Source: Oehlia diaphana (taxonomy: Eukaryota; Glomeromycota; Glomeromycetes; Glomerales; Glomeraceae). From it: a stretch of DNA of 34,072 nt. The notes beneath the pieces are model-generated. The model saw only the letters and a program-made list of their open reading frames with translations, had not been told where the DNA came from and did not search any database. Position numbers and translations under genes: made by a program. The stretch is from positions 1 to 34,072 of the forward strand of contig QZLH01000704.1 of assembly GCA_003833135.1 (NCBI GenBank). Direction: 5' to 3'. This document shows, piece after piece, positions 9,667 through 19,697 of the stretch. Position 1 is the stretch's first letter. Each line of letters opens with the position of its first letter.

Positions 9667-11030
9667 TTAATTTTCAATTTTACAATCCAAACACTGAGAC
9701 TTTTCTTGAACTATAATTTCAGTAAGCTTGCGACTTGTATAATATGCTTGTGGATGAGATTGTATAGTAGAAATATTTTTTTGTTCTTGTACTAATGCCT
9801 CGTTTGCTTCTACAAATTCTAACATATCATTTTTTAATGAATTACCAATATTAGGTACTACATATTCATAATTACTACCCCAGTTTACTTCATAATATTT
9901 ATCAATACATCTAATCCATTCAGATATAATATTTTCAAGCATTATTATGGTCGGTCTATTGGAAGGTTTAGAATCCCAACATTTTTTCATTAAATCTGTA
10001 TAACATTTTGGAGTATTTTTCATAATTTCAGGACGTTCACCTTCACAAATACTCAAGATAAGGTGATAATCATGTGCTTCATCTTTAAATGGAGGAATAC
10101 CTGATGTGAATTCCCACATTATCATTGAAAAACTATAAATATCACTTTCTGGAGTATAGGGTTTATTTCTTAATATTTCAGGCGCCATATAAGGTAAAAC
10201 TCCACAAATTTCATCAATACTGCTATTACCAGAATCTTGTAAACCATTTATAGGTTTACATAATCCTAAATCAATAATAAATAATTCATCATAATTATCT
10301 GATAATAAAATATTACCATCATGAAAATCACCATGAGTTAAATTTGATTCATGTATTACTTTAAGTCCTAATATAATTTTTTTCAACAATTGTAACTTAT
10401 CTTGCCATTTGAATTTAATTATATCAGATAAACATTTTCTCAAACTTCCTTTTTTTGCATAACTCATTACTATTATATAATTTAAATTATTTGGATCTTG
10501 GGTAAATCCAAAGAACTGAATAAATTTTGAAAATGATTTTTTCTGACAATTATAATAATATTTCCACTATGAAAATAACAAAAAAAATTATTAAACTTTT
10601 GCACAAGAAAATAAAATTTACTACTAAATATAAATACCTCATTCAGAAATTCACTATTTAAACCTGATGAATTATTAAGTATTTTAAGAACAACTTTATA
10701 ACATGTTTGTCTACTCCATTGTTGTTTATCAAAATTCCAATTAAAAATAGGTCCATCTAACCAGATAGCTTTATGAATTTCACTAAATCCTCCTTTATCA
10801 TAATAATTAATATTTGACAATTTGTTATAAGGTATCCACTCTAAAATTTCATAACCATTTTTAGCATTTAGCTGTGCTTCTCGAACAAATTTATCAATAG
10901 ATTTATTTTTACTGGTCCACTTTGAAAAATCTTGTTGAAATCACTTAGTATTACACTGTTGACACCATTGGTAATCAGTATTTGGTTGCTTGCATTCATT
11001 ACAAAATTCAACTTTATTTTTAGAATTCAT
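9667..11030 (-). CDS. TKL-like protein kinase with N-terminal zinc-ribbon-like segment (in-frame TGA near the start)
   Basis: Exon 2 (9667-10566) and exon 1 (from 10638) are joined by a 71-bp GT-AG intron (10567-10637) in phase 0, giving FLNE-WKYYNCQKKSF. Kinase motifs in order: glycine loop (YDKGGFSEIH), VVLK with the beta-3 lysine, catalytic loop HGDFHDGN, DLG in place of DFG, APE (MAPEIL), and DIYSFSMIMWE. The catalytic Asp and Asn are kept, but HRD has become HGD. A Cys-rich segment, CNECKQPNTDYQWCQQC, lies upstream as in many kinases of these fungi. The catch is an in-frame TGA at 10941-10943, between that segment and KWTSKNKSIDKF. There is no Met between the TGA and the middle of exon 2, so the chosen start (ATG at 11028-11030) needs read-through, or the gene is broken. 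It is probably a cytosolic signalling Ser/Thr kinase if active. Confidence 0.75.
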
Positions 11031-13114
11031 TTTGTTACTTTTTACTGCTGTTTGATTCCAATAAAAGTCCCTTTCTAAATTCCTTTCTGTTCCTTCTCCA
11101 TTTCTATAACATGCAGCTAAATTAAACATTGCATCAATATGACTCTTTTCTGCTGCTTTTTGATACCAATGAAAGGCTTTTTCAAGATTCTTTTCTGTTC
11201 CTACTCCATTAGAATATCCATTGGCTAAATAAAACATTGCATCAGTATGACTCTTTTCTGCTGCTTTTGATACCAATGAAAGGCTTTTTCAAGATTCTTT
11301 TCTGTTCCTACTCCATTAGAATATCCATTGGCTAAATTAAACATTGCAATAGTATGATCTTTTTCTGCTGCTTTTTGATACCAATGAAAGGCTTTTTCAA
11401 GATTCTTTTCTGTTCCTTTTCCATTATAATATCCTTTAGCTAAATTAAACATTGCACTATTAAGACCATTTTCTGCTGCTTTTTGATACCAATAAATGGC
11501 TTTTTCAAAATTTATTTCTGTTTCTCCATTAAAATATATATTAGCTAAATTAAACATTGCAACAGTATAATTATTTTCTGCTGCTTTTTGATACCAATAA
11601 ATAGCTTTATCAAGATTCTTTTCTGTTCCTACTCCATAAGAATAATCACTGGCTAAATTGAGCATTGCAGCAAAATGATCTTTTTCTGCTGCTTTTTGAT
11701 GCCAATAAAAGGATTTTTCTAAATTTTTTTCTGTTCCTTTTCCATAATAATAGCAATAAGCTAAATCAAACATTGCATTAGTATGTCTATTTTCTGCTGC
11801 TTTTTGATACCAACAAAAGGCTTTTTCTAAATTCTTTTCTGTTCCTTCTCCATTATAATAACATATGGCTAAATTAAACATTGCTTCTTTAACATTATTT
11901 TCTGCTGCTTTTTGATACAAATAAATGGCTTTTTCTAAATTTTTTTCTGTTCCTTCTCCAATTCTATAACAGTTAGCTAAATTAAACATTGCCTTTTCAT
12001 TACCATTTTCTACTGCTTTTTGATACCAATAAAAGGCTTTTTCTAAATTCTTTTCTGTTACTACTCCATCAGAATATATACTGGCTAAATTAATCATTGC
12101 ATCAAAATTGTCTTTTTCTGCTGCTTTTTGATACCAATAAAAGGATTTTTCTAAATTTTTTTCTGTTCCTTCTCCATAATAATAGCCATTAGCTAAATTA
12201 TGCATTGCTTTTTCATTACCATTTTCTGCTGCTTTTTGATACCAGTAAATGGCTTTTTCTAAATTCTTTTCTGTTCCTTCTCCATAATAATAGCAATAAG
12301 CTAAATCAAACATTGCATTAGTATGTCCATTTTCTGCTGCTTTTTGATACCAATAAAAGGCTTTTTCTAAATTCTTTTTTGTTCCTTCTCCATAATAATA
12401 TCTATTGGCTAAATTAAACATTGCTATAATATGATCTTTTTCTGCTGCTTTTTGATACCAATAAAAGGTTTTTTCTAAATTCTTTTCTGTTCCTTCTCCA
12501 TGATAATAGCAATAAGCTAAATCAGACATTGCACCAGTATGTCCATTTTCTGTTGCTTTTTGATACCAATAAAAGGCTTTTTCTAAATTCTTTTCAGTTC
12601 CTTCTCCATAATAATATCTATTAGCTAAACTATGCATTTCTTTAATATGTCCTTTTTCTGCTGCTTTTTGATACCAATAAAAGGCTTTTTCTAAATTCTT
12701 TTCTGTTCCTTCTCCATAATAATAGCAATAAGCTAAATCAAACATTGCATTAGTATGTCCATTTTCTGTTGCTTTTTGATACCAATAAAAGGTTTTTTCT
12801 AAATTCTTTTCTGTTCCTTCTCCATAATAATAGCAATAAGCTAAATCAAACATTGCATTAGTATGTCCATTTTCTGTTGCTTTTTGATACCAATAAAAGG
12901 CTTTTTCTAAATTCTTTTCTGTTCGTTCACCATTTTTATAATTATTGGCTAAATTAAACATTTCATTTTCATCCCCATTTTCTGCTAATTTTCCTAAAGA
13001 ATTAATACATTCTTTACACCATAATTTTTCAGTAAAAGGTTTATTGCAATATAAACAATTTATGATATTTATTGTATCAGAGTCTTTATCTGAGATATTT
13101 GATTTAGTTTCCAT
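10941..13114 (-). CDS. Sel1-repeat protein with N-terminal zinc-ribbon-like motif (one frameshift)
   Basis: From the ATG at 13112-13114 the protein begins with a 44-residue leader containing CLYCNKPFTEKLWCKEC, a likely zinc-binding ribbon. Sel1-type 36-residue repeats follow, of the form AMFNLAxCYYxGEGTEKNLEKAFYWYQKAAEN. I count 16 in the first frame and two more after a frameshift. At 11265-11268 four T (A on the coding strand) replace the five found in the other repeats, so the first frame ends at 11225 while the repeats continue in the other frame to 10941. After the last repeat comes the Cys-rich segment counted with the kinase. Sel1 arrays form solenoids that scaffold protein complexes. 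The base could be a real deletion or a sequencing error in the run; with it repaired, the Sel1 array and kinase would be nearly one gene. Confidence 0.85.
11040..12982 (-). repeat. Coding tandem repeat, about 18 units of 108 bp
   Basis: The DNA encoding the Sel1 array is a tandem repeat of about 108 bp (one unit is 105 bp). Units near the 5' end of the gene are almost identical: NGHTNAMFDLAYCYYYGEGT recurs in units 2, 3 and 7. Units near the 3' end are more diverged. This points to recent copy-number growth at the 5' end by slippage or unequal exchange. Confidence 0.9.
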
Positions 13115-13551
13115 TTAATTAACTTAGAAACTTATTTTTTTAGACGATTCTTTTTAGAAATCTTTTTATTTATTCAATACATCATAAATGAGTTACTAAA
13201 AAAGGAACATTATAATCAAAAGTATAAGTACAAAGTTACATAAAAAAAAAATAGTTTTTTCGGGCCGTATTTTTTCCGATGCAATGATCTGCGTCGGGAA
13301 ATTTAAACCATAAGTCAGAAACTCGAGAAGTTGTATTTCGAAATAATTTTAATAATATTTATGAAATATAAAATTATTTATTATATAATTTATCAAGTAA
13401 ACTAAAAGATTTACATAACAAGGATATTTTCGTAAAGATTTTCGTTGTAGAAATTGGATAAAAATCAGATAATAGAGTATACAAGAGTAATGTAATCCAG
13501 AAGTTTTAAATGGAGAACCATAAACATCATCTGTTGATATTCAAATGAAAG
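13115..13551. other. Intergenic DNA upstream of the Sel1 gene
   Basis: No gene is seen. This is the 5' flank of the minus-strand Sel1 gene; no clear core promoter can be named in such AT-rich DNA. Confidence 0.5.
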
Positions 13552-13743
13552 AATGAAAGATCAACAGCCGAAGAAAAAAATTATGTTCTATATTTGATTT
13601 TTGGTTTGATTCTACTAAATATAAAAAAAGATGAAGAGAACAATTTCAGTTGGTTAAGTGGGACAGAAATTATATTAGCATTTGAAAAAGCAGATAAAAA
13701 AATACCAAACACTTTAACTTCATATAAAATGCTGTATACCCTA
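13552..13743 (+). pseudogene. Short coding-like fragment, family not recognised
   Basis: A frame of about 63 codons reads STAEEKNYVLYLIFGLILLN and later NFSWLSGTEIILAFEKADKK, ending at a TAA at 13742-13744. There is no start codon at its beginning. The fragment runs straight into the small TIR element at 13737, so the stop may be supplied by the insertion. Composition looks more protein-like than the surroundings, but no family is recognised. Confidence 0.3.
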
Positions 13744-13834
13744 TAAAATTTTTCAGAAAAATGATCACGTGTCTGAGTTTCTTCGGAATGAAAGCTAGGA
13801 AATGAATTTTTTCCAGAATTTTTTTTATAGGGAT
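13737..13834. mobile_element. Small TIR element (MITE), about 98 bp
   Basis: The left end reads CCCTATAAAATTTTTCAGAA (from 13739) and the right end, read backwards, CCCTATAAAAAAAATTCTGG. Both are flanked by TATA, consistent with a TA-type target site. There is no coding content. Confidence 0.55.
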
Positions 13835-13969
13835 ATACTAGTAGAACAATTGCATTTAGTGATTTATTAACAAAAACTTGTTAAATGCGGCTATTATTAT
13901 TTTTTACTTTAGTAATGGAGGCATATTATAATTTTAAACTCTTATGTATTTAAAAAAATTATTTGGATA

Positions 13970-14158
13970 CAGTCAACTCTCAATATAACGATCTCGCTTA
14001 CAAATTTTCTTAATTCGTGACATTTAACCAATCGAGTACGTCAAATATCCTTTGTTATAACGAATCAGCCAATTAAATTCTTTGAATTCTTCACTATAAT
14101 CTTATAGCGAATTTGAAATGAAAACCAGAGGGTACGTTATCATATTGAGAACTGACTA
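13970..14158. mobile_element. Tc1/mariner-like MITE with TA target duplication
   Basis: The left end is CAGTCAACTCTCAATAT and the right end, read from the opposite strand, TAGTCAGTTCTCAATAT (14 of 17 identical). TA lies on each side at 13968-13969 and 14159-14160. The length of 189 bp and lack of coding sequence fit a MITE; the CAGTC-type end and an inner TATAACGA recall pogo/Tigger-like elements. Confidence 0.75.
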
Positions 14159-14160
14159 TA

Positions 14161-15032
14161 TTAATTTGTGTTCTAATAGTTTGCGACTCGACTTGGAAGT
14201 CTCTAACAAAATATAATTCAGATATATACATTATTTACTATATTATTGGCTACTTAATTTTATAGGTACAAATAAATAATAATGTATGTTTTTATTTTAT
14301 GTTAATAAATTGAATTTTTTTCATAATTTATTAATTTATTATATTGTACGAATCTAGTGGCTTAATAAAATTTAACGTTAAAATTGACTAACAGCTATTC
14401 AGTTAGCTAATAATATTTTATTTTTTTTAAACAAAAAAATAAATCAAATAATTCATAACGTAAATGCATATATTGTTACGATCCAACTTTAGTAAAAATT
14501 GCTCATCAATATTATGTTTAATGAAAACGATGGTTATGTCTTTATTAGGGAAACGGAAACCGGTATTAAGTCCGAAGTGGCGGTTAAATCACTACTAAAT
14601 CACGCTAAGAAATACAAGTTCAGTTCTTGGGATGAGCAGAATAATTACCGGACATCGAGACATGACGTATATAGTTCTTCGTTACACTTCGGACTAATAA
14701 ATAATATATTTTTACGATCATAATAATCAATCATGGATCAGGCGTTAAAGTTAACGAAATTTTGTGATCAAAGAACGCCGATCGTCCGGAAGGTAAAAAA
14801 GTCATTCTAGAATAAAGCAGGGATATACTGTATATAGTAGGTCGATTTTATTAATATGATTAGCTATTCTATTTCGCGTGACTTGCGCGGAGTTGCGCCT
14901 AGCTTTATTGTACAGTAAAGTCGTAAAAAAGGAACATGTCAAAATCGCGTGATAGTGTAAATGCGTTTAGAATTATAAATTAATGAATTCTTGATTTGCA
15001 ATTTTTCAAAATTATATGGAAATGATATATCA
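14161..15032. other. Intergenic DNA with one weak frame
   Basis: A 74-codon frame at 14499-14723 (MLINIMFNENDGYVFIRETE) looks more protein-like than its surroundings, with ordinary residue use, but has no recognisable domain and no homologous neighbour; I do not call it a gene. Nothing else stands out. Confidence 0.4.
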
Positions 15033-15034
15033 TA

Positions 15035-15187
15035 CACAGTGAAAATTTAAGAATTAACACATCACGTTTCTACAATTTTACTGGTAGTCAATCACGTGTT
15101 CCGATCTATCGACATAGCGAATATTGAGATTTTCGAATAATATCGAGCCATTCAAGCAAAAATATCGATTTATCAAATTTCACTGTG
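15035..15187. mobile_element. TA-flanked MITE, 153 bp
   Basis: The ends are CACAGTGAAAATTT at the left and, on the other strand, CACAGTGAAATTT at the right. TA dinucleotides lie on both sides (15033-15034 and 15188-15189). There is no coding content. This is a typical non-autonomous Tc1/mariner-type layout. Confidence 0.75.
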
Positions 15188-15189
15188 TA

Positions 15190-17086
15190 TTTATGATAGA
15201 AATTAATGATGTAGTAGATACTCATGCAAATATTATTAATTATGACATGTAATTGAATCGAGTGGTGCTCTAAAAAAAAGGACGGATTTTCTTTTTATGC
15301 CTTTTTAAAATGATTACGACGTTGAAAATTAATTGCAAATTGTGATTTTTTTTTTATCATACAAAATTCAATTAAGAAATAATAAAACCTAAGTTCACTA
15401 TTAAGAAATTTGAAGAAATTAAAATGATGAATTTTAAAGAAATGAGAATCTATTTAAAGAAATATATATATTTTTTTCATAAGCAATGTTTGACCTGCTG
15501 ATAATTTAGAACAAATGAGTACAAAAAAGCGTCGAATCTAAAAACTTTTGAGAATAATTCAAGGACAAATATTTCTTGTAAACAATAAATTGATATGCTT
15601 TCTGTAATATTGCAGTAGAAAAGGAGAAAACAAATCAAATTTACTTTATATATAGAAATAGCGTAAACCCATTTTTGTCGAATCTCTCTTTGGGTAATTA
15701 TTTATTTATTTGTAAAAATGTATACTTAATTGTCTAATTTTATTTGTTATTTTTTTTTTATTTTTTTTTTTCAACGTGAACAAAGTTATAATTACAAAAT
15801 ATACTTAATTGTCTAATAGGACATATAATAAATCGATTTACAGTACATGACGCATAACAATACATTGTGTACCGTATACTCTCGTAGTCTCGCCATCCTT
15901 GCTTGGCAATTCTGCTATAAAAACATAATATCATCATGTCGTAACCAAAATTTTATACTATAATTTATTAGTTATAATAATATTTTATGCTTTTGATACT
16001 TTAATTCTTTTATCTTCTTTGCGAAAAATTAAAAATAAGAGCGGAAGCGAATCTAAGAAAACTGATAATAATCGATAAAAAATCTTTATGATGTTAATCC
16101 AACTAAAATTATTTTTTAATATTATGAAATATAAAGTATCACAAGTAAATTCATTTTCCTCATCTTTTAATAAGTTTACTAAAGTGATTTGACATCGTCT
16201 CTCTATTTTATATTTTAATCTTACAAGGATAAAATAATATTTTACATTTAAAAAATCTTGTAGTCAAATCTTTAAAATTATGTATTTCTGTATATCTAAT
16301 GTACGATTGTACGAATAAATAAAAATTATATTTTCGTATTCAAGGGGTTTTTTAATGAATTTGATTATAATTTTTGTTTATAAATTTGTTTATACGGTTA
16401 AATGGTTACTTCTTTTTTGAATTTTCTTTTTTTTTATTTTTATTCGAAAAATTTTTTTTTCTAAAAATAATATGATCATGTGATCTAAAAATTAAAAATT
16501 AAAAAAGGAAAGGAAAAAAAGAAAATAAAAAACGAATTTAACTAAAAAAGGATCAATAAAGCCATTATAATTAATAATTTATGTTTAGTTTAACTTAAAT
16601 AAATATCTACTGTGCATAAACAAATAATTAATTCTTTAATATTGATTCGATTACGAAAAATTATTGTATCACGTTAACTATGCAGGGCAAGGAATTGTGC
16701 GCCCGTGACACATAATAAGGAACTTTGTCTTTTTTTTCAAATTGATAAGTTTTGACGTCTTGTCATATTTCTTTATTTGACCCTGGAAAAATTAATTTCA
16801 AAAGAAAATTTGAAATTGACCCGATTCTAATTTTTTAAAATCAATTTCAAAGTTGTTTAATAATATGTTGATTACGTTTCATCGACAGAGTCATTTGATA
16901 AATGATCTACGACAAGTCATACTGTTCATTTTTTAAAAATTTAAAAATTTAAAAAATTTGAAGGTTTTACTAAATTAGGATAATATTAAAAAAATTTTAT
17001 TTTTATAATTATCATACGAAAAAGACATTAAATATAATGTTATTTGTAGATTTTTTATGGATTTTTTATGACCATTTATGTCAATG
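15190..17086. other. AT-rich intergenic DNA
   Basis: No gene is seen on either strand. Small repeats only: an 18-bp direct repeat TATACTTAATTGTCTAAT near 15721 and 15801, and a hairpin AATTTCAAA / TTTGAAATT at 16794-16817. Confidence 0.55.
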
Positions 17087-17160
17087 AGATTTCTGTCGGC
17101 GAAACGTTGTTTTGTGAAACATTTGTCAGTGAAATGTGTCCCGTTGATCGCTATGTCTTT
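17087..17160 (+). repeat. Diverged GTCGGYGAAAYG-type repeat cluster
   Basis: The blocks CTGTCGGCGAAACGTTG, TTGTGAAACATTTG and TGTCAGTGAAATGTGTCCCG follow each other. They are degenerate members of the repeat family that is better preserved at 22378-23752. Confidence 0.5.
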
Positions 17161-17370
17161 TTTTAGACTTTTAGAAATGCATTAAATATCGAATGCGTTA
17201 TCCGATTTGCCAAATGAGTGACGAATGAAAATAAATCCTAAAATTACATCATTTTTATAAATCACGCGATTATCAAACAAAAAAAAGATTCTAATACATA
17301 TATATAATTTGGTAAAATAAGAACATAATCAAAGTATATCTCACCTTATTGGAAAATAATAATATAATTT

Positions 17371-17534
17371 ATCACCTGGATACTAATTGGTATTTAGGAT
17401 TTTTTCCGTCATTTATAAACTTGGCGGACCAATTAGTATATCCAGGATGATAAAAAAAGTTATTTACTAATCTAGTAGTATATAAATCCGAATGATGATG
17501 ACCCATTTATATTTTAAACTAGATCAGTAAATAA
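17371..17534. mobile_element. Double-palindrome repeat element, copy 2 (inverted relative to copy 1)
   Basis: Module B comes first (CACCTGGATACTAATTGG ... GGCGGACCAATTAGTATATC), then module A (AGTTATTTACTAATCTAGTA ... CTAGATCAGTAAATAACT). The order and strand are reversed relative to 7340-7515, so the two copies are inverted repeats about 10 kb apart. The left arm of module A here has lost part of the AAATGGG pairing (it reads AAATCCG). Confidence 0.7.
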
Positions 17535-17673
17535 CTAATAAATATTAAGATAAACATTATTTGTTTGAAAAAAAGAAAAATGATGTAAAAAAGATTTTAT
17601 TCAAATTGAAATTGTTAATGTTTTTTTTTTAAAAAAAAAAAAATGTTTAAAAAAATTGCTTTGAAATGAAATG

Positions 17674-17675
<2 letters not shown>

Positions 17676-17731
<56 letters not shown>
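17676..17731 (+). repeat. Poly-T run of about 56 bases
   Basis: An uninterrupted T run. Its length as printed may not be reliable, because such runs are hard to sequence. Confidence 0.85.
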
Positions 17732-17732
<1 letters not shown>

Positions 17733-17993
17733 TTTGTTTTGTTGAAATCCGAAAAAATTAGAAATTATTTAAAAAATAAAAAATATTTTTGTGGTAAAAA
17801 ATGCGTAAAAAAATTAATAAAAAAATAATTATATAACCTATTGTTAATAATAATAAACTTGCAAATTTTTACACACAAATTCAAAAGAATAAAAATAAAT
17901 ACTAATTATTATTCATAATTGATATTAAATTATCAATTTGTTCTAGAATCTTCTAATCTAAATGATGCAAAAATGCAAAAAAAAATGAATTCA

Positions 17994-17994
<1 letters not shown>

Positions 17995-18070
<76 letters not shown>

Positions 18071-18082
18071 CAAAACCCCCAA

Positions 18083-18147
<65 letters not shown>
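17995..18147 (+). repeat. Three very long poly-A runs (about 31, 36 and 63 bases)
   Basis: The A runs at 17995-18025, 18033-18068 and 18085-18147 are separated only by TAATTAT and by CCCAAAACCCCCAAAT. The cluster lies just downstream of the minus-strand four-transmembrane gene. Confidence 0.85.
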
Positions 18148-18149
<2 letters not shown>

Positions 18150-18274
18150 ATTATTATATATATAATAAAAGAAAAATAATAATTAAACAAACCCAAACCA
18201 CCTAATGAAAAAAGAAAAGAAGACCAATTGTTCCTAATAAACTTTTTCACTTTTTTTACATAAAATTAAATTTT

Positions 18275-18908
18275 TTAAACATTTTCATTAACTTTCATCT
18301 CGGGACTGACTTCATTCTTAACTTTCTTAGCACCTTTAGTACTTCTACTACTTCTAATACTTCTACTACTTTTATTACTTTTTTCTTCGTCATCTTCGGT
18401 GACAATACTTAATCTTGTACTTGCAGAATAAGCAGAAATCGATCTTAAACTATTTCTTTTTTTAGTAGCCACTCGTTTACTTCTTCTAACTTTAATTTTC
18501 TTTGGCTCTTGTAAATTAGGTGGTGGTTTCATACTAATTTCTTTTTGATGTTTAATTACAACGAAATTAAATAATAATTGAATTATCACTGTTATAATAA
18601 ATATATATGCAAGAAACAGTGATGCCAAATATGAGTTACAATGACTTAATAATCTTGCTGGCACTGTGTATGAATAGGATGATTCGGAACATGTTCTCAA
18701 TTTATCTGATCTTGCTAAAATGATTACATTTGGTACAACTAAAATTAATGAAAAAAATAATGAGATTCGAGATTGAGATTTGATTCGATATTTAAATTAA
18801 AAATTATCTTGCGCTTACTTGCAAAACACCATAGTATGAGCAACGTTCTGCGAAAAAAAAAAAAAAAAAAAATTTTTAGTCCATATAAAGTCGATCTTAA
18901 CATTAATA

Positions 18909-18946
<38 letters not shown>

Positions 18947-18977
18947 TTAGACCAAAAAAAGTCATATTTTAAATTTA

Positions 18978-19017
<40 letters not shown>

Positions 19018-19697
19018 TATACGTACATATTTTTTGAATTATCACTATAATTTTCAATATTTTTCCATCTTCTATCAAATGAATCCAATGCCCATCCTAG
19101 ATATTATATTAATATTTAATCATTTATATTTTTTATATTTTTTATATATTTTTTTTTTATCATTTATATTTTTTATATTTTTTATATACTTTTTTTTTAT
19201 CATATATTTTTTTTAAAAAAAAAAAAATTCTAAAATAATTGCCTACCTAAAACTCCGAACGAAATAAGTATAAGAATCCAATAATATATTCTTATAAAAA
19301 TTGTACTAAAAAATGAAATAAAATAATTAATTATTTAATTTCTTTAATAAAAGGAAGATTAACGAAAAAAAAATTACGCTATGTTTCTTGTGTAACCAAA
19401 CAAGTAGTCCCAATCTTCCGGATGTTGAATAACTTCTTGTTGAGACTTATTAACTTCCGCCAATTGTACTACCTCTACATTCGTTTAAAAGAACGAACGA
19501 AAAGAAAGAAAAGAAAGAACGGGAAATGAATAAATCAATAAAATCAATAAATAAAAATAAATATTTTAATTTAAAAATGATCGAAATTGAAATTTATAAA
19601 ATTATAACGACTTACCACATATTCCTATTCCTATCATAATAAGAATTTGTATAAAAAATAAAAGCTTGATAAATTTAGCTGACATTTCAGGACCCAT
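18275..19697 (-). CDS. Four-transmembrane (MARVEL/tetraspanin-like) membrane protein, six exons
   Basis: Six exons join in frame through GT-AG sites: 19616-19697, 19378-19474, 19247-19305, 19027-19096, 18819-18847 and 18275-18738, giving 801 nt and 266 residues. Every junction phase fits, including the 29-bp fifth exon. Predicted membrane segments: about 9-27 (FIKLLFFIQILIMIGIGIC), 61-80 (TIFIRIYYWILILISFGVLG), 103-122 (ITLLILWCFAIVPNVIIL) and 149-174 (YLASLFLAYIFIITVIIQLL). The 28-residue loop before segment 4 holds two Cys. The 90-residue tail is basic and Ser-rich (RRSKRVATKKR, SSRSIRSSRSTKG), probably cytosolic and a phosphorylation target. Topology fits MARVEL-type proteins of the plasma membrane or vesicle traffic; no signature proves the family. 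The 3' splice site of intron 1 is ambiguous by 6 bp. Introns contain long T/A runs. Confidence 0.75.
18848..19026 (-). repeat. Intron with repeated poly-T/poly-A foldback runs
   Basis: Intron 4 of the four-transmembrane gene contains three A-runs of about 19-22 bases, two of them preceded by a T-run of similar length. Short blocks such as TTTTAGACCAAAAAAAGTC and TTTTTAGTCCATATAAAGTC repeat between them. The T(n)A(n) pairs can fold into long hairpins. Confidence 0.7.
19121..19200 (+). repeat. 40-bp minisatellite, two full copies, in intron 3
   Basis: A 40-bp unit starting CATTTATATTTTTTATATTT occurs at 19121-19160 and 19161-19200 with one or two changes; a partial third unit follows. Confidence 0.7.

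Noticed and set aside
14499..14723. 74-codon plus-strand frame
   Set aside because: Residue use is fairly normal, but there is no recognisable domain and no flanking exons could be joined; noted under the intergenic entry only.
18029..18250. Minus-strand frame of mostly Phe
   Set aside because: It is a translation of poly-A/poly-T runs, not a protein.
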